NCBI GenBank assembly: GCA_009731375.1
Contig: BJOX01000049.1
Span: 443,885 to 506,119 of the forward strand
DNA length: 62,235 nucleotides
Direction: 5' to 3'
Source of the DNA: Paulinella micropora
Lineage: Eukaryota; Cercozoa; Imbricatea; Euglyphida
The notes under the pieces are model-generated. The model was not told where the DNA came from, did not search any database, and worked only from the letters and a program-made list of their open reading frames with translations. Of the stretch, positions 11,077-21,400 are shown in pieces (the stretch's first letter is position 1; each line of letters starts with the position of its first letter). Made by a program: the position numbers and the translations under genes.

Positions 11077-12630
11077 GTGGACCGAAGCCCCCGGCGAAGC
11101 CCTGCCCTACTGGCCCCTTACTACCAAAACTTAATAGGAATGGTCAACCGTTTGGAAGGACTGGGAAAGGACAATGTAGCCTACGTTTGCCCAGTACCAG
11201 GGCCCAACGCACCGCTGGAAGAACGGACCCACGTCCCCGAAGATCACCCCAGTGGCTCCCGCTCCCGTATCGTCCTGACAAGTCAGACCCGAGGTCTCGT
11301 AGTCAAGAAATACGACCTTCCCAGAGGATCTTCCCGACATAATGCGGGAAACCGTCGCGCCCGTGACCCCCCCTCTCCAATTCGAACATCGCACCAGGCC
11401 CCCCACAGCAAGCGGTGGCGGGTACGGAGCACCCCTAGAGCCCCCACTCAGCCCAGATCAAATGTTCCCACCATCAACCACCCCGCGGAAGGTAAGAAAG
11501 CCTCCGACCCAGCGGACCCGATCCAGCAAAGTACCTCCGCCAACAAATGCGTACCGAGCAACCGACGGGGCATCCACAACCAGGGCAACATGTGCCACAT
11601 CATCACGACCATCCAAGCCCTTGCTTCGACCCAGGCACTGCCAGAATGCATCTTGGCTTGGTCTCGGAGACAACTCTCCCCAGCTAATACTTCAGACAAA
11701 GTAGGCATGCTGCATGTACAGTCCATCGGATCTACATCCAACCCCATTGTGGTACCATGGTTCCAACAAGCGACTACCCTGCAACTCATCCACCACCGTC
11801 TACGTCCCCGAACTGCCGCACCACCACGCCTCTCTATTCAAGGCATATTCAAACTACTACGAAACATTAAGGATGAGAAAGGTAAGGACGCCATTGCCAA
11901 ATGGATGTGCCACACCTCTTCGTACCAATGTACCTCATGTAGATGTACGGCTATTGCTACGACCCAGTCCCCCATTCTCGACCTCACAGTCCCACACCCC
12001 TGGCCACCACACTTTCCAAATCGAGGACACCTTACCTCACTCCTACAGCTTTGGAGAACCCAACCGTCCACTCCCAAATGCTCCCAATGCAACCACCGCA
12101 AAGAAGGTCAACAAACCCTCCTCAACCGCCCCAACACTATATGGTTCTCTATCGACCGCCACACTGGCCCGCTCCCAGATACAACGACGCGACCCGACGG
12201 GACAAAGCACCCCCAACAGAAACAACTCACCTTCCCACCCACTTTATGGATCAAGCCAGAAGCAGTGGGAGGAACGGAATCACACTCATACCAACTAGCT
12301 GGAGCAATCTGCAGTGCCGACCCCAATAACACCGATCACCTGATCTTCCTCACCCCACAACTAGATGGATCATGGCTCAAACTAGATGACGCCACTGCCA
12401 CCATCCTTCCAGTTAAACAGGGCTGGAACCTCCTGGGCTCCCGCGCAGTCATGGTGACTTACAACCGCCCCTCAAGACGAGCCCTACCAACCCACCCGCA
12501 ACTGGCACCACAACCCAACCTTTGCCGCCTTGCTTCACATCGACCCCAAGCCAAGAACACCCCGACCTATGCGGGGCACAAGCGCTATCAGGGCCCCTGC
12601 AGATCAACTGGCAACGACGCCTTACCCTGA
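11077..12630 (+). CDS. Second USP-like (C19) domain in a 517-codon frame
   Basis: An intact 517-codon frame. After a basic Pro-rich N-terminus, a Cys box NQGNMCHIITTIQAL appears (about 11580-11630), matching N-x-GN-x-C-x4-IQAL. Two Cys pairs (QCTSC and CSQC) fit the zinc-binding fingers. SYQLAGAICSADPNNTDHL then WLKLDDATA fits the His box, with His in DHL where USPs have GHY. Sequence and spacing differ from the first USP at 4.2 kb, so this is not a recent duplicate. Length and uninterrupted frame suggest it is or was functional. The usual Thr before the catalytic Cys is Met here, and the Tyr after His is Leu, so activity is not certain. Confidence 0.65.
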   Translation: MDRSPRRSPALLAPYYQNLIGMVNRLEGLGKDNVAYVCPVPGPNAPLEERTHVPEDHPSGSRSRIVLTSQTRGLVVKKYDLPRGSSRHNAGNRRARDPPSPIRTSHQAPHSKRWRVRSTPRAPTQPRSNVPTINHPAEGKKASDPADPIQQSTSANKCVPSNRRGIHNQGNMCHIITTIQALASTQALPECILAWSRRQLSPANTSDKVGMLHVQSIGSTSNPIVVPWFQQATTLQLIHHRLRPRTAAPPRLSIQGIFKLLRNIKDEKGKDAIAKWMCHTSSYQCTSCRCTAIATTQSPILDLTVPHPWPPHFPNRGHLTSLLQLWRTQPSTPKCSQCNHRKEGQQTLLNRPNTIWFSIDRHTGPLPDTTTRPDGTKHPQQKQLTFPPTLWIKPEAVGGTESHSYQLAGAICSADPNNTDHLIFLTPQLDGSWLKLDDATATILPVKQGWNLLGSRAVMVTYNRPSRRALPTHPQLAPQPNLCRLASHRPQAKNTPTYAGHKRYQGPCRSTGNDALP

Positions 12631-13069
12631 AAATCAAGAAATTGAAACGCCTCGCACAACCAGCCCCCTCGACCCTTGCACCCATCAATATCACTGCACG
12701 GGACCTCCATTTTTTCTCATTCCTTAATCAGGCTATTGTAGCGGTCGAAGTGTGCAATCTTCAGGCAGAGCTCTCCGACAAGCTGCTGCCAGTTCAGGCC
12801 ATTGTAGCGGTCGACCAGCAGTTTTACATAAACGGGTCCCCGCCACCCCCCAACACGCCGGCGACCCCGAAGGGTACATCCTCCCCTCATCCAGAGTACT
12901 ACGGCTGTACAGCAACCTAGCCCCAGCCCTCCCAGTCCCTCCTTCTTCTTGGATCTAACAGCCATACACCGCACAACACATCAGCCCGGTCCTCACCGGA
13001 ACCAAACGCACACTTGGCCTCGCATGCATCGCGGCCAACATCCAACACACAGCGGGAGGAACATAAGTC

Positions 13070-14560
13070 GTGGCAAACCCATCCATCCCCTTGTATCCCA
13101 ACTCCCCGAAACCCCACAGGACAGGACCTGCCCCACCCGGTACCCCCCTCATCTCACCCCCTCGACGGGCTTTAGAAATGTTACTACTTACCCCAGCCAT
13201 GGGCACTAAATTGGTTATTCCCACCCCTGCCCCACCGCAGCCCAACACTACTGACCTGCTCTTCCAAGACAAACTCTGCCTCATCCCCTGCTGGTACACC
13301 CTCAAAGGACAAGAGGTGGTTGCTACCATACAGAAACAGCGAGTGCACACAATCATCGCCAACTGCATTTCGATCGGACACAACATTCTTCTTCGATACG
13401 ACAGACGCTTTCATCCTAATCGCAGCTACTCCCGCAAGCAAGAACCATGGCTGGCCCCACAACGGGTCCTCCTCCCCATCATCCGACACAATACCATCAG
13501 GTTCCTGATTACTGAGCGGAAATCTTTCCCCATGCGGACTTTCTTCTACCTCGACGTGGGTGCCAGAGACGGTCTCCTACAATTACACACCACAGAGAAA
13601 GAGGCCGAACTACAAGCGAGGTACCCGGCATCCCTAGACCTCGCCGTTACCACAGTCCAATGGGATGAAGTTGCTGGACGAGTATACAAACTGGATTACG
13701 TAACGTACGACGAGGAACGAACTAAACTCCCGCCAACAGCCGCCAAACCGTCCACATCTCCAGACGCCATATTCGCGAAGATCGACCACGACAACAGCAA
13801 GACAAGACCACAACACCTATGCAGACAAGGTAACCTCACCCTCAACCAGTGGATTAAGCAACGCCTCAGCAGCGCCCGCACCAGGGTCGAACTACAGTAC
13901 CGACCAGGAGACCAGGACGATCCCCCCTCCTCACCTCCACGCACGGAGTCCGCATCGCGCCCCCAACGCCGATGGCGCAAGAGACGCCGTAGCACCACCG
14001 CCCAAGCACCTCCCCAGCAGACCACCCCTCTCTCAGCCCTAACAACGACCTACCAACACGACAAACCCCACAGATGGACGGCTCAACAACGCTCCCTCTT
14101 CGATGCCACCGTACAGTCCAGCATTGCAGCCCTCCACGGACCCCAGGAATTACTAGCACGTGCCGTGGCTTCAGCTAGAACACTCAGTATCGCTGCCGCA
14201 CCAGGATCTACCTCTCCCGCTGCCCCCATGATTGCAAGCCTCGCGCCACGCATCAACCATAACCATAAAAAGCCCCGGCACACCCCGACTCGTCTCACCA
14301 ATCTACAAACACTAACTGAGCTATACCAGCTCCTCTCAACAGGTCAGCCGCCACCAGACGTCCAGACAACTTGGCAACGATGGCGACGCATCGTGCACAT
14401 CCTGGGACCCACATCCGAACGCAAGCCGTCGATACCCTGTGGGACTCCTACACTGCTCACACCCAGACGCAGCCCCCGCTTGACAACTTACCTAATCTAT
14501 GTGCCCTCGCCTCAACACCATTGGATGGGCACGGGACCGCATAAACAAATTTGCGGATAA
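13070..14560 (+). CDS. Unrecognised 496-codon ORF upstream of RNase H and RT
   Basis: One of the longest intact frames of the element. Residues 60-230 look globular (IIANCISIGHNILLRYD, then IRFLITERKSFPMRTFFYLD). The central third is Arg/Pro/Ser/Thr-rich with a basic run RRWRKRRR, possibly nucleic-acid binding or a nuclear signal. The C-terminal third is helical and rich in Leu and Ala. I see no APE endonuclease motifs. The place, just before the catalytic region, is where other LINEs carry nucleic-acid-binding domains. Confidence 0.5.
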   Translation: MANPSIPLYPNSPKPHRTGPAPPGTPLISPPRRALEMLLLTPAMGTKLVIPTPAPPQPNTTDLLFQDKLCLIPCWYTLKGQEVVATIQKQRVHTIIANCISIGHNILLRYDRRFHPNRSYSRKQEPWLAPQRVLLPIIRHNTIRFLITERKSFPMRTFFYLDVGARDGLLQLHTTEKEAELQARYPASLDLAVTTVQWDEVAGRVYKLDYVTYDEERTKLPPTAAKPSTSPDAIFAKIDHDNSKTRPQHLCRQGNLTLNQWIKQRLSSARTRVELQYRPGDQDDPPSSPPRTESASRPQRRWRKRRRSTTAQAPPQQTTPLSALTTTYQHDKPHRWTAQQRSLFDATVQSSIAALHGPQELLARAVASARTLSIAAAPGSTSPAAPMIASLAPRINHNHKKPRHTPTRLTNLQTLTELYQLLSTGQPPPDVQTTWQRWRRIVHILGPTSERKPSIPCGTPTLLTPRRSPRLTTYLIYVPSPQHHWMGTGPHKQICG

Positions 14561-15426
14561 ACTTACCACCGACTCCAACCTGGGAGTTATGCCCCCCAAA
14601 AAGACTCTCAATTACTTATGGGATATCAACCGCACAGCAGTGTACAACCGAGCGCGGCAACGCCGACCAGCACAGAGGCCTACCCAAGCAGCTACTAGGG
14701 AGTACTACACCAACCTGTTCCGCGCAAAGATTCCCACAACCGAAGCTGCACAAAACATAGCCAGGACCGCACTAAGAGATGATTTCACCTGCCTTACCCC
14801 ACCAATAACGCAGCAACACAACCGCCCAGATATTTTCCTCTGAGAGCAAATAGCCCGCGACGCTCCCCTGCCCCCCACCCTCACAGAGACACACAAATCC
14901 ACCACCACAGCTGCAACACTCCCGGAGTTCCGAGAACATCAACTGCTACAGGATTGGGAACCGCATTTCCTTACGGCAGGACCCCAAACACAGTTCCAGC
15001 ACACCCGACCTTGGACAGACAATCTCATGCAGTACACATCACAGTGGGTTACAGAACCCGGACGCGACCCACACCGACGTACCAACGACTTCTTCACCCG
15101 AATACACTGGGCAGCCCACTGCTCCTTAGATATTCCGCGTCCCAGACCACCCGAGACCATCTGGTACTTGTATACAGCACCGGAACCCTCCTGCATCGTA
15201 AATCTCCTCCACGAACTTGGAGGGGCCGACTCCACCGCCACTCTGCTTGATTGCTTCCTGCACTGGCAAGCCCGCCCCTCGGACCCCAACGGAATCATCC
15301 ACCTCCTAGACACGGGAGCGGTGGCTCTCCTCCACCTCCTCCCACGCCCCCTGCAAACACACTACCACCTGGACTCCCTCCGCCCCAAACTACGCACCGA
15401 TGTCGACACCACCAACCCCCCAGAAC
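14499..15426 (+). CDS. Pre-RNase H region of the polyprotein
   Basis: The frame 14499-14843 (115 codons with stop) holds a helical basic segment; ATREYYTNLFRAKIPTTE resembles the region that precedes the RT fingers in many LINEs. The frame from 15027 to about 15426 continues with TRIHWAAHCSLDIPRPRPPE and leads into RNase H. Frames shift between the two, and no catalytic motif is seen. Confidence 0.45.
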
Positions 15427-15876
15427 ATCTTGACAGACGCTGTTGACCCCGCAACTACGGCGATATTCCATATTGACGGCTCAAGTTTCCCAAAACTAGG
15501 CCATGCGGGGGGCTTCGGCGCTATTCTCATGTTCCAAGAACATCTCATTGCAATCTTCGGATCACATGAACACCCCACCACCAGCACACATCAGGAAATT
15601 GAAGCAGCCGCGGTTGTCCTCCACTACATACACACACGCCGATGGCAACCATACCAAACCCATGGTTTTACAGACTTCAAAGGCCTTGCAGACTGCCTAG
15701 CTCGAGGGCGAGTACCAACAACTATTCACACAACGCCCATACCCCATCCTATGGGATGCCATCGCCAGATACAAACAAACGCAAGGGCACCTGCAGATAC
15801 ACTGGGTCCCTTCACACGTCGAAAACAGCTTCGAATGGCGACACTGCCTCAACGAAATATGCGACCGACTAGCTAA
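15400..15876 (+). CDS. RNase H (type I) domain, one frameshift
   Basis: Degrades RNA in RNA:DNA hybrids. In the frame from 15400, FHIDGSSFP supplies the first catalytic Asp (15475-15477), followed by AGGFGAILMF. THQEIEAAAVVL supplies the Glu (15595-15597) and FTDFKGLAD the second Asp (15673-15675). A one-base shift near 15706 is needed. The other frame then gives LQIHWVPSHVE and CDRLAK, the typical end with the last Asp, and a TAA at 15877. All four carboxylates are present. The domain lies before the RT; in LINEs that carry RNase H it normally lies after the RT. Confidence 0.8.
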   Translation: MSTPPTPQNILTDAVDPATTAIFHIDGSSFPKLGHAGGFGAILMFQEHLIAIFGSHEHPTTSTHQEIEAAAVVLHYIHTRRWQPYQTHGFTDFKGLADCLARGRVPTTIHTTPIPHPMGCHRQIQTNARAPADTLGPFTRRKQLRMATLPQRNMRPTS

Positions 15877-15911
15877 GTAAGCAGCTCTTCTCCCCATATA
15901 CTGACTTCTAG

Positions 15912-17550
15912 ATGACTGGCGACAACCATCCTCGCACGTCACCAACACTACCCCCTCCACCGATACCACAATACCGCCTACTTCTCCCGAGTGGATATAC
16001 CAAACATTTCACCAAGTTACCGCCCCAGCTGATATCCTATCCTGACAAACATCAAGCATTCCTAGCAGCACGCCGTGACTTCACTCTGGACGAACTCCGC
16101 ACTGCCCTTAACGCCAAAAAGGGCCCATCCCCCGGACTCGACCAAGTCCCCCCAACTGCACTCCGCTTACTTTCCCACGAAGGACAACTATACATCCTGG
16201 CGTACCTCAACTTTTGTTGGCGAGAGGGTAAAATTCCAAGCGAATGGAAACCCACCCAACTGTCACAACTGTAAGGAGAAAGGCACGGGAGCCAACCTGA
16301 GCGAATGGCGTCCCATCATGATCTCACAAGCAATCGAGAACCTTTACGCGAAAATAGTCGACCTCCGACTACGAACCCTTATGCTGGAAGTAGGAACCAT
16401 GAGCAAAACCGCGAAGGAAAACTGCCCACGTATATCAGGGGCCGACGAATCCAACCTCACACTACGTCTGATTCTATATGACGTCCGGAACGCAGCAAGG
16501 GTAAGCAACCGCGTACATACCCTCATCATTACAGCGATAGATGTAGAGAAAGCCTTCGACTCAGTGGAACTTCCAGTACTGCAAAATGCCATCGCAAACA
16601 CAGTGGACCCCCCAGATGCCTTTCCCGAACTCTACCGTTTCATCCAACATCTCTACCAATGCGCCTTGATCCACACAGGCAAAAAAGGCTCTACCATCCA
16701 TGACTCTACGTCGGTCTACAGAGAACGGGGAACTGCCCAGGGTAGTCCCATCAGCACCACCCTCTTTAGCATCGTCTACGAATACCGACAGCGATCAACA
16801 TCAGCTGCATCCCCAGGCGATCCCCAAGATAGATACCAGTTCTACGGACACGCCAGACAGTTCAACTCCTGGCCCGGCATGAGGGGAAAAACTCTAACCA
16901 AGGAAAACGTTACAATCCACCCCAAACACACCTTCGCTGACGACGAATGACACGCATACGGGGGACCAGGCCCCAGAGATATATATATATCGCGTGCTCA
17001 AGCAGCATTCAACAAATCCCAACGCCAACTACAAGCCACTGGTTTCATCACGGAAGCTTCCAAAAGCTTCACCCTAGGAATCACAGTATACCCATCGGGT
17101 TACATCGAAGACTTCGACGTTGGCTTGCGGTGAGTGGATGGCACCCACATTCCAAGTCTGACGAAATACAAAAAATTCCTATCTCTAGGATTATTCACAT
17201 CAGGGCTTGACGATCACAAACTTCAACTTCAGGAAGCCACGAATACTCTCTTATTAGCCACCCAGGTGGCTTTACACCTCAATGTATCCAAAGCACGCAA
17301 ACGTGAAGCGCTCCGAGACCTGGTACCAGGCACCCTCGACTTCTCCCTCGGCTGGACCTCTATCACAGAATCAGAGGCAGATACCCTGGACACATACCTT
17401 CGAGAATGCTTCCGCAGTACACTAGATCTCCGACCGACTGATATTATCCCAGTTGCTTACCTCTACGCTCCAAGAGGGAAGTGCGGCGGCTTCGGGCTCC
17501 CTCGGTTTAAAGACCGAGCCAACCTCAGAATTGCAGCCGTATTGCTATGA
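15912..17550 (+). CDS. Non-LTR reverse transcriptase domain, frameshifted
   Basis: Makes cDNA by target-primed reverse transcription. The first frame has FTLDELRTALNAKKGPSPGLD, the fingers motif of LINE RTs, then IPSEWKPTQL. A shift at about 16270 leads to NLSEWRPIMIS. Motif A is AIDVEKAFDSV (16534 on), motif B RGTAQGSPISTTLF (16726 on), and motif C HTFADDE with the two Asp at 16939-16944, followed at once by TGA. The thumb continues past two more breaks and ends with GGFGLPRFKDRANLRIAAVL, typical of this region in REL-bearing LINEs. The ADD triad and motif order are intact, but at least three breaks interrupt the frame as sequenced. Confidence 0.88.
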
Positions 17551-19340
17551 GCGTTATTTTCCCACGATAAATCGACACAAAGAGCACTCCCACTTGCGCC
17601 TACTACATGATGACCTCCCACACACCGACTGAAATCCGGACGGCAGCGACCCTAGGCCCCCTTTACCGACCCAACCCCATGAACCCCCACCCACCAACCC
17701 TACACGACGAGAACGCAAACAACACCCCACACCGGACCCTCAGAGCCAACAGATCCTACAACAGCTTGCTGATCTTAGAATCCCTAACACCTACCTACAC
17801 CAGGCAAGATTGCCTCCAACCCATAGTTGGCGCCCCGATGACGACAGCTACAGGGAAGACCCTCCAATCGGCGAAGCCTACTACCACCAATCCATCCACT
17901 CCAATCAACCCTCTCACCCCCCATGGAAGGACATCGAAGCCGACAACACCCGACCACCTCCAACTCGGAACCAACCTTTCCTTGATTGGCACTCCCACGA
18001 ATTGCTTTTAGAAAAATCCAGGTATTCAGGCTACCTGGGAATAGAATGGATGTGCGCACTCCGTAACCTCGGGATTGGCATCCAACTCCGGCAAGAACAC
18101 CTCACACACGACACCCACCCGACCGAGACTGAACTACACTCTCCCTACGTCATCACCGTCCAGCACAGGTTCACGGGGGCCATCACGCTCACCGAGAACA
18201 GCCGCCAAGCCATCCTCAAGGCGAAAGCGGCCATCCGGGACCGTAACTACTGGAGTCTCCGCCACCGCCTCTCAACGAACCTAAACAAACCTACCCCAGC
18301 CCCACGGTTCGCCCTCAAAATGGGGTCGGCCTCAGAAATGAGGGGCGAGACACAGCAAATCTCACACCATTATCTAGGTCCGCACACCACCAGAGCAGAC
18401 TGGGAAGTACGGATCATCCTCTTGATGCAGCTAGCTGTTATAGAGACACCGGCCATGCGCAGCGTCCGAACCAAAAACAAAGATGACGCCAAATGTCAAT
18501 TCTGCGACAAGATAGGCACCATCGATCACTACATGACCTCCACGAGCAAACTACACCCCCCGGAGTATATACAAACCATCAACCACCGCCATTCCGCCTC
18601 TAGACAAGCTATACAACTACACCTAGTGCTCGGCCCAGACCTCGACCGCACCCAACAACCCCCCCACATGGTGGTCATCGCCAAAGAAGGTAAACCCACC
18701 CCGATCCCACCCGAAATCGACATCACTCTCGCATGGTCCACCCTCGGCGACACCGGAGAAACATGCCGTCACGACCGCATACACCCAGCGGCGGCACTGG
18801 CCAAAGAACTACAAAAGGCCAAACTCCCCTGGAAACCGGATCTGATATTCACACCTCACGTCACATCCCCACGCGTGTTCCTCGTAGAAGCCACAACTCG
18901 CACAGATGAATGGCTAGTCAGAATGCCAATCTATATACGCAAATGCATCAGGGGAGTGCATTCGACTGACCTGGGACAAAGATGGCAAAAGAATCAACCC
19001 CCCCTACAACCCCAAAGACCGAGGAGAGGACCCTCCTATTGAATTGCCACTAATACCGTGGATGGCTACCAATCCCCCCGGGTATAATCCACGGGCCATC
19101 TACGAACACAAATATTTTGAATACCAAAAACGAATCCAAGATCTCCGACTGGAGGCATCTGGACAATGCACATCCAACCTGCTAATGATAGTTATGGGAG
19201 CGAAAGGTTACATCCCTGCCTCAGGATATAAAGCAATCCAGGAACATTTCTCTAAAGCGCAAGCCAACGCAGTCTATCGCGACCTCACTGAGCTCTGCCA
19301 TGACCACATCCTCACGATCTGGAAATTACTGCATGCATGC
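17551..19340 (+). CDS. CCHC-like finger and restriction-like endonuclease (REL-ENDO) domain
   Basis: The long frame 17810-19042 (410 codons) carries CQFCDKIGTIDHY, a Cys-Cys-His knuckle (the fourth ligand is not a Cys). Then KPDLIF and FLVEATTR give the PD...(D/E) core, with IRKC downstream supplying a Lys. This is the R2-type endonuclease layout. A frameshift near 18960-19040 moves to the frame giving WDKDGKRINPPYNP and then VMGAKGYIPASGYKAIQ, which matches the conserved G-(A/V)-x-G-x-IP C-terminal motif of REL LINEs. The protein would end near the C-run at 19354. The domain nicks the target DNA to prime reverse transcription. Confidence 0.78.
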
Positions 19341-19351
19341 CCGACGCCCGC

Positions 19352-19353
<2 letters not shown>

Positions 19354-19406
<53 letters not shown>

Positions 19407-20130
19407 NNNNNNNNNNTAGGAAAAAACCCAACCACAACCCCCAAGGAACTCCTCCGCCAGCCAACCAATCAATGTCCAACAAACTTGCGTGCATAGATTG
19501 GTCCCACCTCGATCCCCAGAACAACATGTAAAACACCAACAAGTACCCAACGACCCCTAGAAACGACCAACGAAGTCATATACAGCGCCAACGTGTACCC
19601 AACACGCCAACAAACACACGACCAACGTGTGCCCAACAAACCAACTAGCCAAAACCACTGGAGAACCTACCCCCCCGATTGTTGTGAAACCACCCACCTT
19701 TCACACACAAGGCTACCACCACGTGTTCGGCCAGTCGTGCTCGGCCACATGTCTTTCCTCATTTGACTTTTCCGGTCCTCGGATTTGGTTCTCTCTCATT
19801 TGAGGGCTAAGACCCGGTTTCGGAGCCAACACGTGAGGGTAAATGAGGCTCTGGCAACAGTCCTTATCTGCTTACGAATATTTATTAACCCCCCCCCCCC
19901 CCCCCCCGGGGGGTTNNNNNNNNNNCATCACAGCAATACACCGTGGCAAACTGGAAACAGTTTTCATCTAATGCACCCGTCTATGTGACGGTATCACTGA
20001 ACATCTTCAAGCCGGGATTTTACTACTATCAGCTAGAAGAATATGCTTACGGCATTACTACAATTCTCGGGCCGGGGATATGGTGAAAGATGCATTTCTC
20101 GATTAGGTTGCTGCAAAGAAAAAAATACGG
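19354..20130. other. C-run gaps and 3' flank of the retrotransposon
   Basis: 53 C (19354-19406) lead into 10 N. About 130 bp later, short repeats of ACCAACGTGT-type words occur (19560-19650), possibly the 3' UTR. A C-run that turns to G and a second 10-N gap (19916-19925) follow. No clear poly-A tail or target-site duplication is visible. Confidence 0.5.
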
Positions 20131-20223
20131 ATGGGATTTAGACTGTATGAGAGCAGCAGAGAAGAGGCAGAAGAACTAAGAGAACAGATTGAAGAAGATT
20201 CGCCAAAAAAAAGAAAAAGTTAG
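20131..20223 (+). CDS. Possible terminal exon with a nuclear localisation signal
   Basis: A 30-codon frame from the ATG at 20131 to TAG at 20221. It is strongly Glu/Lys-rich (REEAEELREQIEED) and ends SPKKRKS, an SV40-like NLS. It may be the last exon of a gene whose earlier exons are beyond the gap at 19916. No family recognised. Confidence 0.25.
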   Translation: MGFRLYESSREEAEELREQIEEDSPKKRKS

Positions 20224-20244
20224 CCATTTCCCAAAGTCCGCCCT

Positions 20245-20308
20245 AACGATAATATTATCCAGCGCAAACTTTCAAGTAGTACCGGTTACTTGTCTTAATA
20301 TTATCGTT
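20245..20308. repeat. 13-bp perfect inverted repeat
   Basis: AACGATAATATTA at 20245-20257 is the exact reverse complement of TAATATTATCGTT at 20296-20308, with a 38-bp spacer. It could be a terminator-like hairpin or a short MITE-like remnant. Confidence 0.6.
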
Positions 20309-20484
20309 TTCAACCGGCCGCCGCTCAAAGTACATATCATGATATAAAAACTGGTATAACCATCTTGACTAGATATAGCTCATCTATACATCACTGTGTA
20401 TAGGGGTATAAGAAAAAGTCGCATATTTTCCTATTTGCGCCTACACCGTATCTATATCTATCCGAGCTATATCTATCCGAGCTA

Positions 20485-20503
20485 TCTATCTATTAGTATC
20501 TAC

Positions 20504-20560
<57 letters not shown>

Positions 20561-21400
20561 CATCTATCTGTGCCCCGTCATTTAACCCCATCGCGTGTGC
20601 CCCGTCGTTTAGCTCAGTTATTTATTAGTTTATTTAGTATATATTAATTTGAAAACAATAATTATATATAAATTTCGAAATTGAAACATTAGTATTAATA
20701 TTATTATGTATACGTACCGGTACCGGCTATGTTATAATTGATGTTAATATGGAATTTATATGATAAATAAACTTAAATATACAAACATAATAGAACGCGC
20801 CCATCGTCTTTGCTCCATTGTGTTTGCACCATTGCGTTTGCATCGTATTTTTTATCATTTCACATCTTTATGCACATAAAATTACACACGCACACACACA
20901 TACATGAGACACTCGTAGAGTAGCACACAAACACACACACACACACATACACATGTACATGCACACTCACACATATATAAACATACACACGCACACACAC
21001 ACACACAAACGTGCACACACACACACACACACATGTACACACACTCACACTCACACTCAGTCCTCACACACATACACAAACACACACACACACACACACG
21101 TGCACGTACACACACACACACACACAACGCACAGACACACACACACACAACACAGATACAACACAGACAACACACACACACACACACACAACACACACAC
21201 ACACACACACACAAACACAAACAAACAAACACACACAGCACACACACACACACAAACACACATACCTAACATACATACATACATACATACATACACGCAC
21301 ACAAAAACGCACACAAATACACACACAGACATACACACACTCATTCACACAAACAACGAACACATACACACAACACACACACACACAGATAGATAGATAG
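20485..21400. repeat. (TATC)n, AT-rich spacer, (CA)n and (GATA)n microsatellites
   Basis: TATC repeats at about 20490-20565, AT-rich single-copy sequence to 20880, then about 500 bp of CA/CACACAA repeats, then a short GATA run that directly abuts the 546-bp tandem repeat. No gene is seen. Confidence 0.9.

Larger units (their letters stand above)
3156..19340 (+). mobile_element. Giant non-LTR retrotransposon with restriction-like endonuclease (R2/NeSL/Dualen-like)
   Basis: All recognisable domains lie on the plus strand in one order: USP (4.2-5.3 kb), AlkB (5.7-6.3), Ulp1 (8.2-8.8), USP-like (11.1-12.5), RNase H (15.4-15.9), RT (15.9-17.6), and zinc finger plus PD-(D/E)xK endonuclease with a C-terminal region (17.8-19.3). 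RT followed by a REL-type endonuclease is the hallmark of R2, CRE, NeSL and Dualen-type LINEs. NeSL and Utopia are known to carry Ulp1, and Dualen carries RNase H and a cysteine protease. The coding strand is very C-rich, and low-complexity Pro/Thr linkers join the domains. Three internal 10-N gaps follow C-runs, and frameshifts occur every few hundred bases, so the copy is either inactive or poorly sequenced. The ends are not defined, and it could be two nested elements. Confidence 0.8.

Noticed and set aside
12500-14600. APE-type endonuclease upstream of the RT, as in Dualen
   Set aside because: I could not find the SDH, QE, Y or DxN motifs in any frame.
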